From NCBI GenBank assembly GCA_028277985.1, contig JANQFG010000208.1, positions 62,001 through 126,000 of the forward strand: DNA of 64,000 bases. The letters are read 5' to 3'. The stretch comes from a bacterium. GTDB taxonomy: Bacteria; Desulfobacterota; DSWW01. The notes under the pieces were generated by a model. That model saw only the letters and a list, made by a program, of their open reading frames with translations. It ran no database searches and had not been told where the DNA came from. Position numbers and translations under genes: made by a program. Positions 31,670 through 40,202 of this stretch are shown here, piece after piece (positions within the stretch are counted from its first letter, which is position 1; every line of letters starts with the position of its first letter).

Positions 31670-32722
31670 ATGATGAGAAGAGAATGGATCATTCTGGCTT
31701 GCCTGTCCCTGGTTGCCTCTATGGCGCTTTCGTGTACCACCGACCAGGTGGACAGCGTCATGAAGAGAGGAATCAAGCGTATGCTCGAAGACCGAGCAGA
31801 GGCCATGGATATGCTCAAAGACCCGGACATGCAGGTCATCCTGGTGGGGTCTGGAGGCCCGCTCGACAATGAAGAAAGACTGGCTTCCTGCACCGCGGTC
31901 ATAGCCGGCGGGGAATTCATTGTCGTCGATCTGGGAGCCGGAACCTGGCGGAATGTAAATCTGCTCAACCTGCCCTCTGCGGGTCTCAGCGCGGTGTTCC
32001 TGACGCACTTTCACTCCGATCATATCGCTGATTTGGGAGAGACGGATTTCGGGTCCTGGACCCAGGGCAGAAAGACGAACCTGGACGTGTACGGACCCGA
32101 AGGGGTTGACCAGGTCGTCAGAGGTTTCAGCATGGCCTATGCACTGGACAAGAAATATAGAATCGCCCATCACGGCGAGGATATCGTTCCCCCCGGCGCG
32201 TCCGCCATGGTCAGCCACACCATAGACGTCAAAGACCCGGATGAAGCCGTTCTTTTCTTTGATAGAAACGGGGTCAAAGCCTATGCCTTTCTAGTGGACC
32301 ATTCTCCGGTGGTGCCGGCCGTGGGATACCGCTTTGAGCACAAAGGGAACGTCGTTGTGATCACCGGGGATACAGTGAAGACGCCAACCCTCGCCAAACA
32401 TGCAAAGGACGCTGATATCCTCATAAGCGAAGGCCTGTCCATGAGGGCGGTCAAACTGCTTTCCGAGACACTGGCTGAAGAGAATCAGCCAAGACTTTCC
32501 AAGATCATGAAGGATGTCCTGGACTATCACATCGACCCGGTTCAGGCCGGAGAAGTCGCCCAGGAGGCAGGGGCAAAGAAGCTTGTGTTCAATCATGTGG
32601 TCCCCCCCATTACCAACAGGATTGCCAAGTCCATATTTCTGAGCGGTGTGAAGGATGTGTATGACGGAGAGGTCATCCTCGGGGAAGACGGTATGCGGTT
32701 TGCCCTCGCCCCGAAAGAATAG
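31670..32722 (+). CDS. Metallo-beta-lactamase-fold lipoprotein
   Basis: 350 residues. The N-terminus is a lipoprotein signal (SLVASMALSC, Cys about 22). The MBL fold begins near 60 (VILVGSGGPLDNEERLASCT); metal ligands are LTHFHSDHIADLGE (HxHxDH, about 112-117), ITGDT (about 228) and NHVVPP (about 308). This resembles RNase Z-like phosphodiesterases and AtsA-type alkyl/arylsulfatases of the MBL fold. Export to the envelope argues against an RNA substrate; an ester or sulfate-ester hydrolase is possible (inference). GAGGAGGG precedes ATG 31670, 22 bases after the isomerase stop. Confidence 0.85.
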   Translation: MMRREWIILACLSLVASMALSCTTDQVDSVMKRGIKRMLEDRAEAMDMLKDPDMQVILVGSGGPLDNEERLASCTAVIAGGEFIVVDLGAGTWRNVNLLNLPSAGLSAVFLTHFHSDHIADLGETDFGSWTQGRKTNLDVYGPEGVDQVVRGFSMAYALDKKYRIAHHGEDIVPPGASAMVSHTIDVKDPDEAVLFFDRNGVKAYAFLVDHSPVVPAVGYRFEHKGNVVVITGDTVKTPTLAKHAKDADILISEGLSMRAVKLLSETLAEENQPRLSKIMKDVLDYHIDPVQAGEVAQEAGAKKLVFNHVVPPITNRIAKSIFLSGVKDVYDGEVILGEDGMRFALAPKE

Positions 32723-32727
32723 AGATC

Positions 32728-32756
32728 TTGACAACCCCCCACCCTGTCAACATACT
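32728..32756 (+). promoter_or_regulatory. Promoter of TetR regulator 2
   Basis: TTGACA (32728-32733), 17 bases, CATACT (32751-32756). TTGACA and TGTCAA (32745-32750) also form an inverted repeat. The expected start site is about 12 bases before ATG 32776, giving a very short leader. It lies directly after the MBL stop, so the regulator can be made apart from the operon. Confidence 0.45.
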
Positions 32757-32775
32757 GGGACCCAGGAATCGGAAA

Positions 32776-33456
32776 ATGACAAAGAAGAAGAGCAAGAAGA
32801 AGATCCCAGAGAGGCAGGAACCAGGCCCGAGACGAAACAAAAGAGTGGCCACCCGCGACAAGATCCTGGAAGCTGCAAAGCAGGTCTTTGCCGAGCACCC
32901 CTATTCCTCGGCCAGTATCCGTATGGTCGGAAAGGCGGCCGGCATCGATCATCCCCTGATAAGCTACTATTTCCCTACCAAGGCGGACCTCTTCGAGGCG
33001 GTTGTGGAGGAAGTCGCGGAGACCTATATTCAGGCGAACACGTCTTGGTTCGAAGGTCTCGAGGAGTTGAGCGCTTCCCGCGGGCTTTCCCTGTACCTGG
33101 ATCGCCTGCTCGAATTCACATCGGAACATCCGGAGGCGTTGCGGATCGTAGCACTCAATCTGGTACAGCCCGAAGGGTCGGCATGCACACCCGGCTACAA
33201 ACAGATGCAGGGGCTTCTTGCCAGAAATACGGAGACCTTTCGGAAGGTCGCGGCCCTGCAGAACTCACCCCGAGAGATCAGGATGTTCACCGAGAGCTTC
33301 AACACCATGGTCATCAACTACCTTGGAGCCGCAACCTACTATGCGGGCGTTCTGGGCATGAATCCCCAAAGCCCGGCTTATCGAAGGTGGTTCAAGGAAG
33401 CCATGGTTCTCCTGTTCCTTCCTCGTCTCAAACAGTTGATCCTCGGAACGAGTTAG
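32776..33456 (+). CDS. TetR-family transcriptional regulator 2
   Basis: 226 residues. A basic N-terminal arm (KKKSKKKIPERQ) precedes the helix-turn-helix (about 25-72: ATRDKILEAAKQVFAEHPYS, ASIRMVGKAAGI, LISYYFPTKADLFEA). The ligand domain shares GLSLYLDRL and a similar C-terminus with TetR 1 at 12406-13041, so the two are paralogs and could recognise similar operators. I chose ATG 32776 over a TTG at 32728 because the latter overlaps the -35 box and adds a poor sequence. The stop overlaps the convergent aldolase stop. Confidence 0.88.
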   Translation: MTKKKSKKKIPERQEPGPRRNKRVATRDKILEAAKQVFAEHPYSSASIRMVGKAAGIDHPLISYYFPTKADLFEAVVEEVAETYIQANTSWFEGLEELSASRGLSLYLDRLLEFTSEHPEALRIVALNLVQPEGSACTPGYKQMQGLLARNTETFRKVAALQNSPREIRMFTESFNTMVINYLGAATYYAGVLGMNPQSPAYRRWFKEAMVLLFLPRLKQLILGTS

Positions 33457-34259
33457 GAAGCATCGATCTTCTGTTCCAGGAGTTCCGCAGCCTCTTTTAC
33501 GTTCATGTTCTCGTGAATCAATCCGAACACTGCGGAGAGCAAAGCGGTCGGATGAGGGCTCTGCCACACGTTCCTACCCATGACGATTCCTCTTGCCCCA
33601 CCTTGTAGCGCCCCGTAGATCATGTCTAAGGTATCCAGGTCGGTCTCGCACTTCGGCCCTCCGGCAATCATTACGGGCACGGGACATCCGGCCACCACCT
33701 TGTCGAAATCGCTCTCGGTGTAGTAGGTCTTGATGATATCCGCCCCGTGTTCCGCACCCACTCGTGCACCCAGGGCGATGAACTGGGGATCCTTCTTCTT
33801 GTCCTCGTTGATCTTTCCCAGCCCGATGACGCCCAGGAGCGGAAGATCCCATTGCCGGCATTCGGTTGCCATCTCGGCCATACCGATCAGGGTTTCGTGT
33901 TCGTACTCCGACCCGATGAAGGCCGTTGTGGCCATCGCGTCGACGCCCAGGGTCAAAGCCTCTTCCGCATCCGCTGTCTGTCCTTCTCGGGTCAGATCAG
34001 GGCCGGCGATCGTGGCTCCACCGCTGGCTCGCAGGATGACGCCGGGATCGCCGGCAGGATCAAAAGCGTACGTGTAGATCCCCTTGGTCATGAGCCAGCA
34101 GTCCACCTTGCCGGTAGCGTCCAGGTCGCGGATCGTCTTTGCAATGTCCACGATGCCGGTCATGGCGCCAAGGGCCATGCCGTGGTCCACTGCGAGCACC
34201 AGGCTTCGTCCTGTCTTTCTGTTCAGAATTCGCTGTAGACGTCTCTGTTTACCGTCCAT
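33453..34259 (-). CDS. DeoC/LacD-type class I aldolase (LsrF/ADTH-synthase family)
   Basis: 268 residues from ATG 34259, which has AGGAGG upstream. A TIM-barrel with the start SLVLAVDHGMALG resembles the (M)DHG(V)S.GP motif of LsrF and 2-amino-3,7-dideoxy-threo-hept-6-ulosonate synthases. The Schiff-base Lys should be the K in IAGGPK (about 205). The C-terminal GRNVWQSPHPTALLSAVFGL is also typical. It should form or cleave a C-C bond in a sugar-phosphate-like molecule. It is the last gene of the four-gene operon with a zinc dehydrogenase, a TrpF-like and an RFAP-synthase-like gene; no archaeal-type 3-dehydroquinate synthase is near, so an aromatic amino acid role is not supported. Confidence 0.82.
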   Translation of the reverse strand: MDGKQRRLQRILNRKTGRSLVLAVDHGMALGAMTGIVDIAKTIRDLDATGKVDCWLMTKGIYTYAFDPAGDPGVILRASGGATIAGPDLTREGQTADAEEALTLGVDAMATTAFIGSEYEHETLIGMAEMATECRQWDLPLLGVIGLGKINEDKKKDPQFIALGARVGAEHGADIIKTYYTESDFDKVVAGCPVPVMIAGGPKCETDLDTLDMIYGALQGGARGIVMGRNVWQSPHPTALLSAVFGLIHENMNVKEAAELLEQKIDAS

Positions 34260-34279
34260 TTCGAACCTCCTTTGGAAAC

Positions 34280-35314
34280 CTATCCGAAAACAACCACGCC
34301 CCGAATCATCGACTGATTCTTTGCCTTCTCTACGGCATCGAGGAATCGGTCGAGTTCGAACCTGTCGGAAATCAGACCTTCCACATCGATTGCACCGCTG
34401 CCGATGAGGCCCACGCATTCCCTGAACTGCTTCACAGAGCAAGCGAACGTTCCGGTCAGATTGATTTCACAGTAGTGAAGCCACCTCGGGTCCACCGAGA
34501 TCATCTGCCCCGCCGCAGGGCCACCGAAAATATTGAAGGTCCCGCCGTTTCTCGTCAATTTCAGGTTCTCTTCGATCACCTGTGGAACGCCGAGTGACGC
34601 GATCACCGCCTCTGCGCCCTTCCCCTCCGTTATCTTCCTGATTTCATCGATGTGATTCACGGAACCCGGGTTGAGACAGAAGTCCGCTCCCATTGTTTTG
34701 GCTGTTTCCAATCGGCTGTCCAGGAGATCCACCGAAATCACTCGGGCGCCCGCCCATTTGGCCATCTTCACGTGCATGAGCCCCATGGGCCCGGCCCCAA
34801 GAATCAGCACCGTGCTTTCCGGCTCCACATTGCATGCCTTCAACGATGCGTACACACAGGAAAGGGGTTCGGCCAGCACCGCCTTCTCAAAGGGGAGATC
34901 ATCCGCGAGCTTTACCACACCGCCGATGTTGACGATCTGTTTCGGAAGCCTGACGAACTCGGCAAACCCTCCCTCGATCCCGTGGGCCAGGCCGAACTCG
35001 TGCTCGCAGAGACTGTTGCGTCCCCTCTTGCAGAAATAGCATTCCCCGCAGACCGCGATGGGATAGACCGCGACCCTGTCCCCGACCGCGTAGTCGGTCA
35101 CACCCTTCCCTGTCTCGGCGATTTCGCCAACCACTTCGTGGCCGAGAATCGTGGGCAGGTCCTTCGGCAAACCCTGGCCCAGGAGGGTCTTGATATCCGT
35201 TGCACAGATCCCGCACATCTTCGTCCTCAGGACGATTTCGCCTTCATCTGCCGCAGGCGTGCCGTACTCCTCGATACGGATATCGCCTTTGCCGTGAACG
35301 ACCGCTGCCTTCAT
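34280..35314 (-). CDS. Zinc-dependent medium-chain alcohol dehydrogenase
   Basis: 344 residues from ATG 35314, one base after the TrpF-like stop. MDR features: catalytic Zn ligand MCGICATDIK (about 37), GHEVVGEI (about 61), the structural Zn motif CGECYFCKRGRNSLC (about 89-103), and the NAD(P) motif LGAGPMGLMHV (about 165). It belongs near sorbitol/threonine dehydrogenases, so a polyol or sugar-phosphate-like alcohol is the likely substrate. Its place between the aldolase and a TrpF-like isomerase suggests one step of the same unknown pathway. Confidence 0.88.
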   Translation of the reverse strand: MKAAVVHGKGDIRIEEYGTPAADEGEIVLRTKMCGICATDIKTLLGQGLPKDLPTILGHEVVGEIAETGKGVTDYAVGDRVAVYPIAVCGECYFCKRGRNSLCEHEFGLAHGIEGGFAEFVRLPKQIVNIGGVVKLADDLPFEKAVLAEPLSCVYASLKACNVEPESTVLILGAGPMGLMHVKMAKWAGARVISVDLLDSRLETAKTMGADFCLNPGSVNHIDEIRKITEGKGAEAVIASLGVPQVIEENLKLTRNGGTFNIFGGPAAGQMISVDPRWLHYCEINLTGTFACSVKQFRECVGLIGSGAIDVEGLISDRFELDRFLDAVEKAKNQSMIRGVVVFG

Positions 35315-35315
35315 T

Positions 35316-36014
35316 TCAACCGTCCCTCGATTTTTCCTTGATCGTTGACATGAGAGCCCTGACCTTCCCGGGATCCTTCTTCCCCGGGTCGCTCTCCACT
35401 CCGGAACAGAGATCGATGCCGTAGGGGTCGACAGTGTCGAGGGCATTCCCCACATTCTCCGGGTTGATGCCTCCCGCCAGCCAGATCGGCACCGGGCTCC
35501 GTATCGCATCCATCAGCCTCTTCACCACGTTCCAGTCGGAGGTCTTACCGGTCCCTCCGAATTTCTTTCTCCCTTTCGACATGGCGACCGTATCGAACAG
35601 AAGGGAGTCCACCCCTGCACGCAGATAGTCGTCGATCGTTTTCCGGACATGGCCGAGGTCGGTTTCCTCCCCGGCCTCGGGCAGGTGGACGGATTGCCAG
35701 AGCTCTACAGACGGGTAGGCCTTCTTCAGGTCTTTCAAGAAAGCCGGATCCGTCTCGCCCAGAAACTGAACAGCAAACGGGTCCAACGTCTCGATCAGGG
35801 TCTCGATCCTCTCCGCTTTCATCTTGAAGACGAGGGCGACCCCGGGGATCGGTGGGTCGGAAAACAGCGAGGCAGCCTCTTCGACGGTGAGTGAACGGGA
35901 AGAGAAATCGACCTCGATCACGACGCCGAAGCAATCCGCGCCTTCATCGGCTGCGAGCCTTACGTCTTCGAGGTTCGTTGTGCCGCAGATCTTCGCCTTG
36001 TAGCCGCCTTTCAT
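35316..36014 (-). CDS. TrpF-like phosphoribosylanthranilate isomerase paralog
   Basis: 232 residues. TrpF features: AKICGTTNLEDVRLAADEGA with the catalytic Cys (about 9), VQFLGETD, the catalytic Asp in LLFDT, GGTGKTSDW and LAGGINPENV, and GIDLCSGVESDPGKKD. The beta2 segment FGVVIEVDFSSRSL is longer than in housekeeping TrpF and recalls archaeal versions. TrpF performs an Amadori rearrangement on a phosphoribosyl-arylamine. No other trp gene is nearby, but an RFAP-synthase-like gene, whose family acts on PRPP and an aromatic acid, is coupled upstream (3-base gap). I infer a paralog working on an aryl ribosyl phosphate rather than in tryptophan synthesis. Confidence 0.82.
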   Translation of the reverse strand: MKGGYKAKICGTTNLEDVRLAADEGADCFGVVIEVDFSSRSLTVEEAASLFSDPPIPGVALVFKMKAERIETLIETLDPFAVQFLGETDPAFLKDLKKAYPSVELWQSVHLPEAGEETDLGHVRKTIDDYLRAGVDSLLFDTVAMSKGRKKFGGTGKTSDWNVVKRLMDAIRSPVPIWLAGGINPENVGNALDTVDPYGIDLCSGVESDPGKKDPGKVRALMSTIKEKSRDG

Positions 36015-36017
36015 GCC

Positions 36018-37232
36018 CTACCCTTTGAGCCAGGTATCGTTCAAGAACGTCCGCTCCACGCCGTTTTCCGTGACCGTGCCGCCCGTGTTGTCCACGAAGG
36101 TCTCGATGATGCGGGTCTCGGCAACATTGAAGGACTTCAGGTACTTCAGGGCCCTGTCGTACACATCCTGCTTCTGTGTCAAGGCAAAGATGGTGGGACC
36201 CACGGAACTCATGCCCACGATCTCGACACCAACCTCTCGCAACGCGTTCAAGTAACTGTAGATCGGCGTCCCGTATGCGCCGTGCTGCTCGCACTCGGCC
36301 CTCTTGGAGCCAAGGTAGGTAATATCGAAGAGGGCATCGCCCATCTTCTTCAGGTCCCCTGTGATCATACCCGGAATCATATCAAACAGCACGAGCTGTG
36401 CCTTTGCGGCCGCCTGCATCGTGTCCAGGCTCCTTGCTCTCCTGAGGAGCAGCTCGACTTCCGACTCGGCCGCGGTTTCCTTGCCCTGGAACTCGTCCTC
36501 CAGGCTCTTCACCTCCGGTATGAATACGATCACTTTCGTGTCGGGCAACTCCACCCTGTGCACCATGACAAGATCGTCGCTTGCAACGACCCAGCCTCCG
36601 TTGATGCCCACCATGGCCCCAATGCCGGTCTCGAAGGCAGGCAACAGGTAGCCGTTCTCGCCAGGGCTTTCCTCGCAGGAATGATACCCCATGATCCTGC
36701 GAAGCTCCCAGCCGTGAAACGGCCTGCCGAGCACCTCGTTCATGCCGATACACACAGCACACATGGAACCAATGGACGAACCGAGCCCCACATGCCGCCT
36801 CTTGTGGTCGTGCAGCTCGATCTCGAACCCTCCGGTGTACCCGAGCAGGTCCTTGAAGATATGGGCGAAGTGCTGCACGATCAGCCCTCGCTCACCGCTC
36901 GTCCTGATTTCCGGCTCCTTGATCGCCTTTACCGTAGCATGGAAATACACACCGATGCTGATCCCCACGCCGCCTCCCCCGGGGCGGTTGAGGTTGAAGC
37001 AGTTCATGTCCAGGACCGTGGCATGGAGCCTTGCCGGGACCTTGACCTTCACTTCCTTTTCCCCGACATCGCCCACCTTACGGGGCTCGATACTCATCTT
37101 CTCGTAGGAATGAATGAAATCCTTGTTTCCAGGCTCGAATTCTTCGAGAACGGTCGAGACCTTGTCAAAGCGTCCACCGATGATACCCACCTCGATCTTC
37201 TGTTTCTCAGGGTGCTGTTTCTGATCGTCCAT
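36018..37232 (-). CDS. Beta-RFAP synthase-like GHMP-superfamily protein
   Basis: 404 residues. After a 50-residue leader, VPARLHATVLDMNCFNLNRP then GGGGVGISIG (about 65-95) resembles (P)(S/A)R(I/L)H.TL.D.NG..GR.DGG.G of beta-ribofuranosylaminobenzene 5'-phosphate synthases. The GHMP motif RHVGLGSSIGSMCAV (about 147) is clear. RFAP synthase joins PRPP to an aromatic acid, releasing CO2 and PPi, as the first step of methanopterin synthesis (family knowledge). I see no methanopterin genes here. It starts the operon (AGGAG 7 bases upstream). It could instead be a GHMP kinase of another substrate. Confidence 0.72.
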   Translation of the reverse strand: MDDQKQHPEKQKIEVGIIGGRFDKVSTVLEEFEPGNKDFIHSYEKMSIEPRKVGDVGEKEVKVKVPARLHATVLDMNCFNLNRPGGGGVGISIGVYFHATVKAIKEPEIRTSGERGLIVQHFAHIFKDLLGYTGGFEIELHDHKRRHVGLGSSIGSMCAVCIGMNEVLGRPFHGWELRRIMGYHSCEESPGENGYLLPAFETGIGAMVGINGGWVVASDDLVMVHRVELPDTKVIVFIPEVKSLEDEFQGKETAAESEVELLLRRARSLDTMQAAAKAQLVLFDMIPGMITGDLKKMGDALFDITYLGSKRAECEQHGAYGTPIYSYLNALREVGVEIVGMSSVGPTIFALTQKQDVYDRALKYLKSFNVAETRIIETFVDNTGGTVTENGVERTFLNDTWLKG

Positions 37233-37501
37233 CTACATCTCCTCTTCAAGCTTTCTCCTCTGATGTTGGTCACAAAGGCCGGTGCAGGCACGCCGGAGGC
37301 GCTTCTCCTTCCGCAGGCCAGTGCGGGAAGGCCATCCGTCCGGGACGTCTCCACCATCTGGTTCATCAATTCAGGTGTTTCGGATGGGAAACGCGAGGGG
37401 CCTTGAGAGAGACATCGAGTTCTGACCCGGGGATAGCCCACACAGGGATGGCAACCACGCGCAAATACAAAAAGTTACCATACGGTCGGGTGATGGTCAA
37501 T

Positions 37502-38149
37502 TCAGTGAGGCTCTATGCGGAACCGTACATTCAGACAAAGATGGTGGATCCCGAGTCGCTGCAATGGGATTTGCAGGGTGGTTCCTGCTCGAATGCCTGG
37601 GGGTATCTTCACGGAAATCGTTCGTTTCCCCCATGTCCATCCTCTTGCATCACACCGCAGACAAGGAAAGGGAAATGCGCCGCCCCGTCCCTCACATACC
37701 CGACACGGCTCATAGATCGGAACGTCCAGGGGTTGGGTCACGCCGCGCGCGGCTTCGTCGGGATTCAGGATGAATTCCACGTTGAGTTCCTTGAGGGGAT
37801 CCACCTTTCGCAGAGGACCGAAGAAGTCCCTCCGAATGTGATCGAGAATCTCTTCGATGCCCGGCAATACCGATCCGAATTCCTCCCAAACGGAAACAGG
37901 CCCCCTGTGGACCGGCCTTGACGTGGCCCTGGACCTTTCCTCGTGTTTCATCAGGTCTTCGTTGTATGCCCTTCGTCTTGCCTCGTTTCGAAGCACTTCG
38001 TAGGCTTCCTGGACTTCGCGGAACTTCTCATCTTCGCTCTCGGCGGCTCTATCCGGATGATGCAGGAGGACCAACTTGCGGTGGGCTCGGCGGATGGCTT
38101 CTTCGGTCGCATCTCTTCCGACCTTGAGGATTAGATAGTAGTCCTTCAT
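37502..38149 (-). CDS. DnaJ-like co-chaperone
   Basis: 215 residues from ATG 38149, which has GGAGG 6 bases upstream. J-domain at 1-65 (YYLILKVGRDATEEAIRRAH then LLHHPDRAAE with the HPD motif). After a linker there is a reduced zinc domain with two CxxCxG-like motifs (CRVCEGRGG, CLRCDARGW), where full DnaJ has four, and a beta-sandwich end (IPPGIRAGTTLQIPL). It should stimulate an Hsp70 ATPase. It is shorter than DnaJ (about 370). It is divergent from an Hsp20 gene, which suits a heat-stress role. The 37233-37501 stretch downstream shows no gene I can support. Confidence 0.82.
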   Translation of the reverse strand: MKDYYLILKVGRDATEEAIRRAHRKLVLLHHPDRAAESEDEKFREVQEAYEVLRNEARRRAYNEDLMKHEERSRATSRPVHRGPVSVWEEFGSVLPGIEEILDHIRRDFFGPLRKVDPLKELNVEFILNPDEAARGVTQPLDVPIYEPCRVCEGRGGAFPFPCLRCDARGWTWGKRTISVKIPPGIRAGTTLQIPLQRLGIHHLCLNVRFRIEPH

Positions 38150-38309
38150 GCGAAACCTCCTAACCTCTGTGCGAGCCTTGGCCAATCAGGATGAGTTTCG
38201 ATCTACTCTCTAATGATCATTTTCTTAATCACGGACCCGGGGTGGGTCAAGGATTGACCACCCGCTTTTTCGTCCCTGAGGAAGACGCATTTTTTTCCTC
38301 TTTTCCCCC

Positions 38310-38338
38310 TTGACCCTCTGGCAAGGAGTGATTAAATT
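38310..38338 (+). promoter_or_regulatory. Promoter of hsp20 gene
   Basis: TTGACC (38310-38315), 17 bases, TAAATT (38333-38338) about 55 bases before the ATG. CCCCTTGACC has partial similarity to sigma32 -35 boxes (CTTGAAA), but no CCCCAT -10 element is present. No CIRCE element was seen. Confidence 0.4.
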
Positions 38339-38392
38339 TTTCTGCAAAGGCAATAATATCCATTAAACTCAACAACTTAAAGGAGGTGCGCC

Positions 38393-38836
38393 ATGATGGT
38401 CCGTTGGGATCCTTTCACCGAGATGGACTCTTTACAGAGAAGCATCAATCGCCTCTTCGACGATGCGGGCTCGACACGTAAGCAGCGAGGAGAGTCGGCC
38501 GATGCCGTATGGGCTCCGCCGGTCAACACCTTCGAGGACAAGGATGCGTTCCTTCTGTCTCTCGACCTGCCCGGACTGACCCAGAATGACATCAAGATCA
38601 ACCTGGACAACAACACCCTGACCATATCGGGCAGTCGAAAGCTCGAACACGAGGGCAAGAAAGAAAACTACCAGAGGATTGAGTGTGTTTTCGGAACTTT
38701 CGGCCGATCCTTCACCCTTCCGGCAACCGTCGCCGCAGAAAAGATCGAAGCGAACATGGAAAACGGCGTCCTCAAGGTTCGTTTGCCGAAGCGGGAGGAA
38801 TCCAAGCCGAGGCAGATCGAGATCAAGGCGAACTAG
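38393..38836 (+). CDS. Hsp20/alpha-crystallin small heat-shock protein
   Basis: 147 residues. The N-terminus RWDPFTEMDSLQRSINRLFD is typical of bacterial Hsp20. The alpha-crystallin domain spans about 42-135 (FLLSLDLPGLTQNDIKINLD, LTISGSRK, FGRSFTLPATVAAEKIEANM). The closing ENGVLKVRLPKRE with the G-V-L triplet is conserved. It holds unfolding proteins as an oligomer without ATP. AAAGGAGG precedes the ATG. It lacks the usual I-x-I tail at the very end (IEIKAN is present instead). Confidence 0.95.
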   Translation: MMVRWDPFTEMDSLQRSINRLFDDAGSTRKQRGESADAVWAPPVNTFEDKDAFLLSLDLPGLTQNDIKINLDNNTLTISGSRKLEHEGKKENYQRIECVFGTFGRSFTLPATVAAEKIEANMENGVLKVRLPKREESKPRQIEIKAN

Positions 38837-38892
38837 ATCATCGCATCCGATCCGACCTTGAATAAGAGTCGGCAAGCGGAGTGTAGACAGCA

Positions 38893-38925
38893 AGGGGGTG
38901 CGCTGAGATGATGAACGCACCCCCT
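38893..38925. terminator. Strong hairpin between hsp20 and MscS genes
   Basis: AGGGGGTGCG (38893-38902) pairs with CGCACCCCCT (38916-38925), a perfect 10-bp GC-rich stem with a 13-base loop, between convergent genes. No T-run follows on either strand; it may work as a bidirectional Rho-assisted terminator. Confidence 0.5.
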
Positions 38926-39004
38926 AAGGCTGCCGTGGCAATCGAAGATTCATCTCGTCCGCTTCTGCGTCACCCAGGCGAGCAACCTCTACCAGACGAG
39001 ATCA

Positions 39005-40135
39005 TCACGAAATAGCCGTGTTATCCTCCAGCAGACGAAGTGCAAGCTGACGCTTCGCATCATTTGCCACGTGAATCGTCTGTGTCGGAAATGCGAAGTC
39101 GATCCCCTCTTCGTTGAAGCGCCTCAAGATTTCCATGTTAACGCGATGGTTGAAGTCCACGAACATCCAGAAATCGGGCGGTTCGTACCAGTAGATCATC
39201 AGAAGATTCAGGGATGCATCATTGAATTCGTTGAAGTAGACCCGGGGTGGCCGATCCGGATGCATGCCCTCGTGGTTGTTCAGGATTCCCTTGAGAATCT
39301 CGACCGCCCTTTCCACCTTTTCGGGCGGTGTATCGTATGTAACGGTGATGTTGGTTAGCCTTCGGATGTAGGGTCGTTGCCCTATGTTTTCCACTGCCCG
39401 GGCGGCGATCTCGCTATTCGGCACGGTGACGAGATGCCCCTCCAACGTCCGGATCCGTGTGGATCGGAAACCCACCGTCTCGATCATACCGTCGTAGGTG
39501 TCAAACTTGATCCTTTCCCCTACACGGAAAGGCTTGTCCGACATGATGACGAGGGAACCGAAGAAGTTCTTCAGTGTCTCCTGGGCCGCAAGTGCCACGG
39601 CCAGGCCGCCTACCCCGAGGCCGGCCAGGATCGTACCGATTGGCTTTCCCGAAAGGCTTTCGATGATATAGAGAGCCAGAATGATGAGGATGGTGATCCG
39701 CATGCTCTTCCGCACCATCGTCGCGAGCATCTCGTCCAACTCGCCTTCGCCTTTCGCCAACAGCCATCGTCGAACGAAGAAGTCCACGAGGGAGACCGAG
39801 TTGTAGGCCAGGTAGGCCAGGGTCATCATGAAGAGGATGCGTGATACACTGTCCGCAGTCTCTCGAACAGCCGGGCTCATCTTCAAACAGAGCATGGAAA
39901 TGTGAAATCCGAGCGCATAGAAGACGAGCGATGCAGGCCCCATGAACATCTCGCACACGACGCCGTATACAGCTCTTTCAGGGATCTGGTGGAGTGCCTG
40001 GGCTCTGCGGTCGAGGAAAAAGCGGGCAATCCTTCCCCCCGTGAACCCGAGGAAGAGGATCACGAACACGGCGAGGTAGCGCCACAGCTCATTGCCGAGA
40101 AGCACGGACTCTTTCAGGATACTAGCCTTGTCCAC
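39005..40135 (-). CDS. MscS-family mechanosensitive channel 1
   Basis: 376 residues from GTG 40135, which has GGGGGA about 8 bases upstream; an in-frame TTG at 40162 is the alternative. Membrane segments at about 20-40, 60-80, 95-115 and 140-160 lead to the pore helix GLGVGGLAVALAAQETLKNF and the MscS beta domain (FRVGERIKFDTYDGMIETVG, RSTRIRTLEGHLVTVPNSEI). The C-terminal domain ends INMEILRRFNEEGIDFAFPT-like. It opens on membrane tension to release solutes. It lies 40 bases after a second MscS gene on the same strand, and the two are probably co-transcribed. Confidence 0.9.
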   Translation of the reverse strand: MDKASILKESVLLGNELWRYLAVFVILFLGFTGGRIARFFLDRRAQALHQIPERAVYGVVCEMFMGPASLVFYALGFHISMLCLKMSPAVRETADSVSRILFMMTLAYLAYNSVSLVDFFVRRWLLAKGEGELDEMLATMVRKSMRITILIILALYIIESLSGKPIGTILAGLGVGGLAVALAAQETLKNFFGSLVIMSDKPFRVGERIKFDTYDGMIETVGFRSTRIRTLEGHLVTVPNSEIAARAVENIGQRPYIRRLTNITVTYDTPPEKVERAVEILKGILNNHEGMHPDRPPRVYFNEFNDASLNLLMIYWYEPPDFWMFVDFNHRVNMEILRRFNEEGIDFAFPTQTIHVANDAKRQLALRLLEDNTAIS

Positions 40136-40202
40136 TGTCAGCTTCCCCCATTCAATTCTCAATTCTTTACCACAAAGACAGGCGTACCAGGCACGAAATT
40201 CG

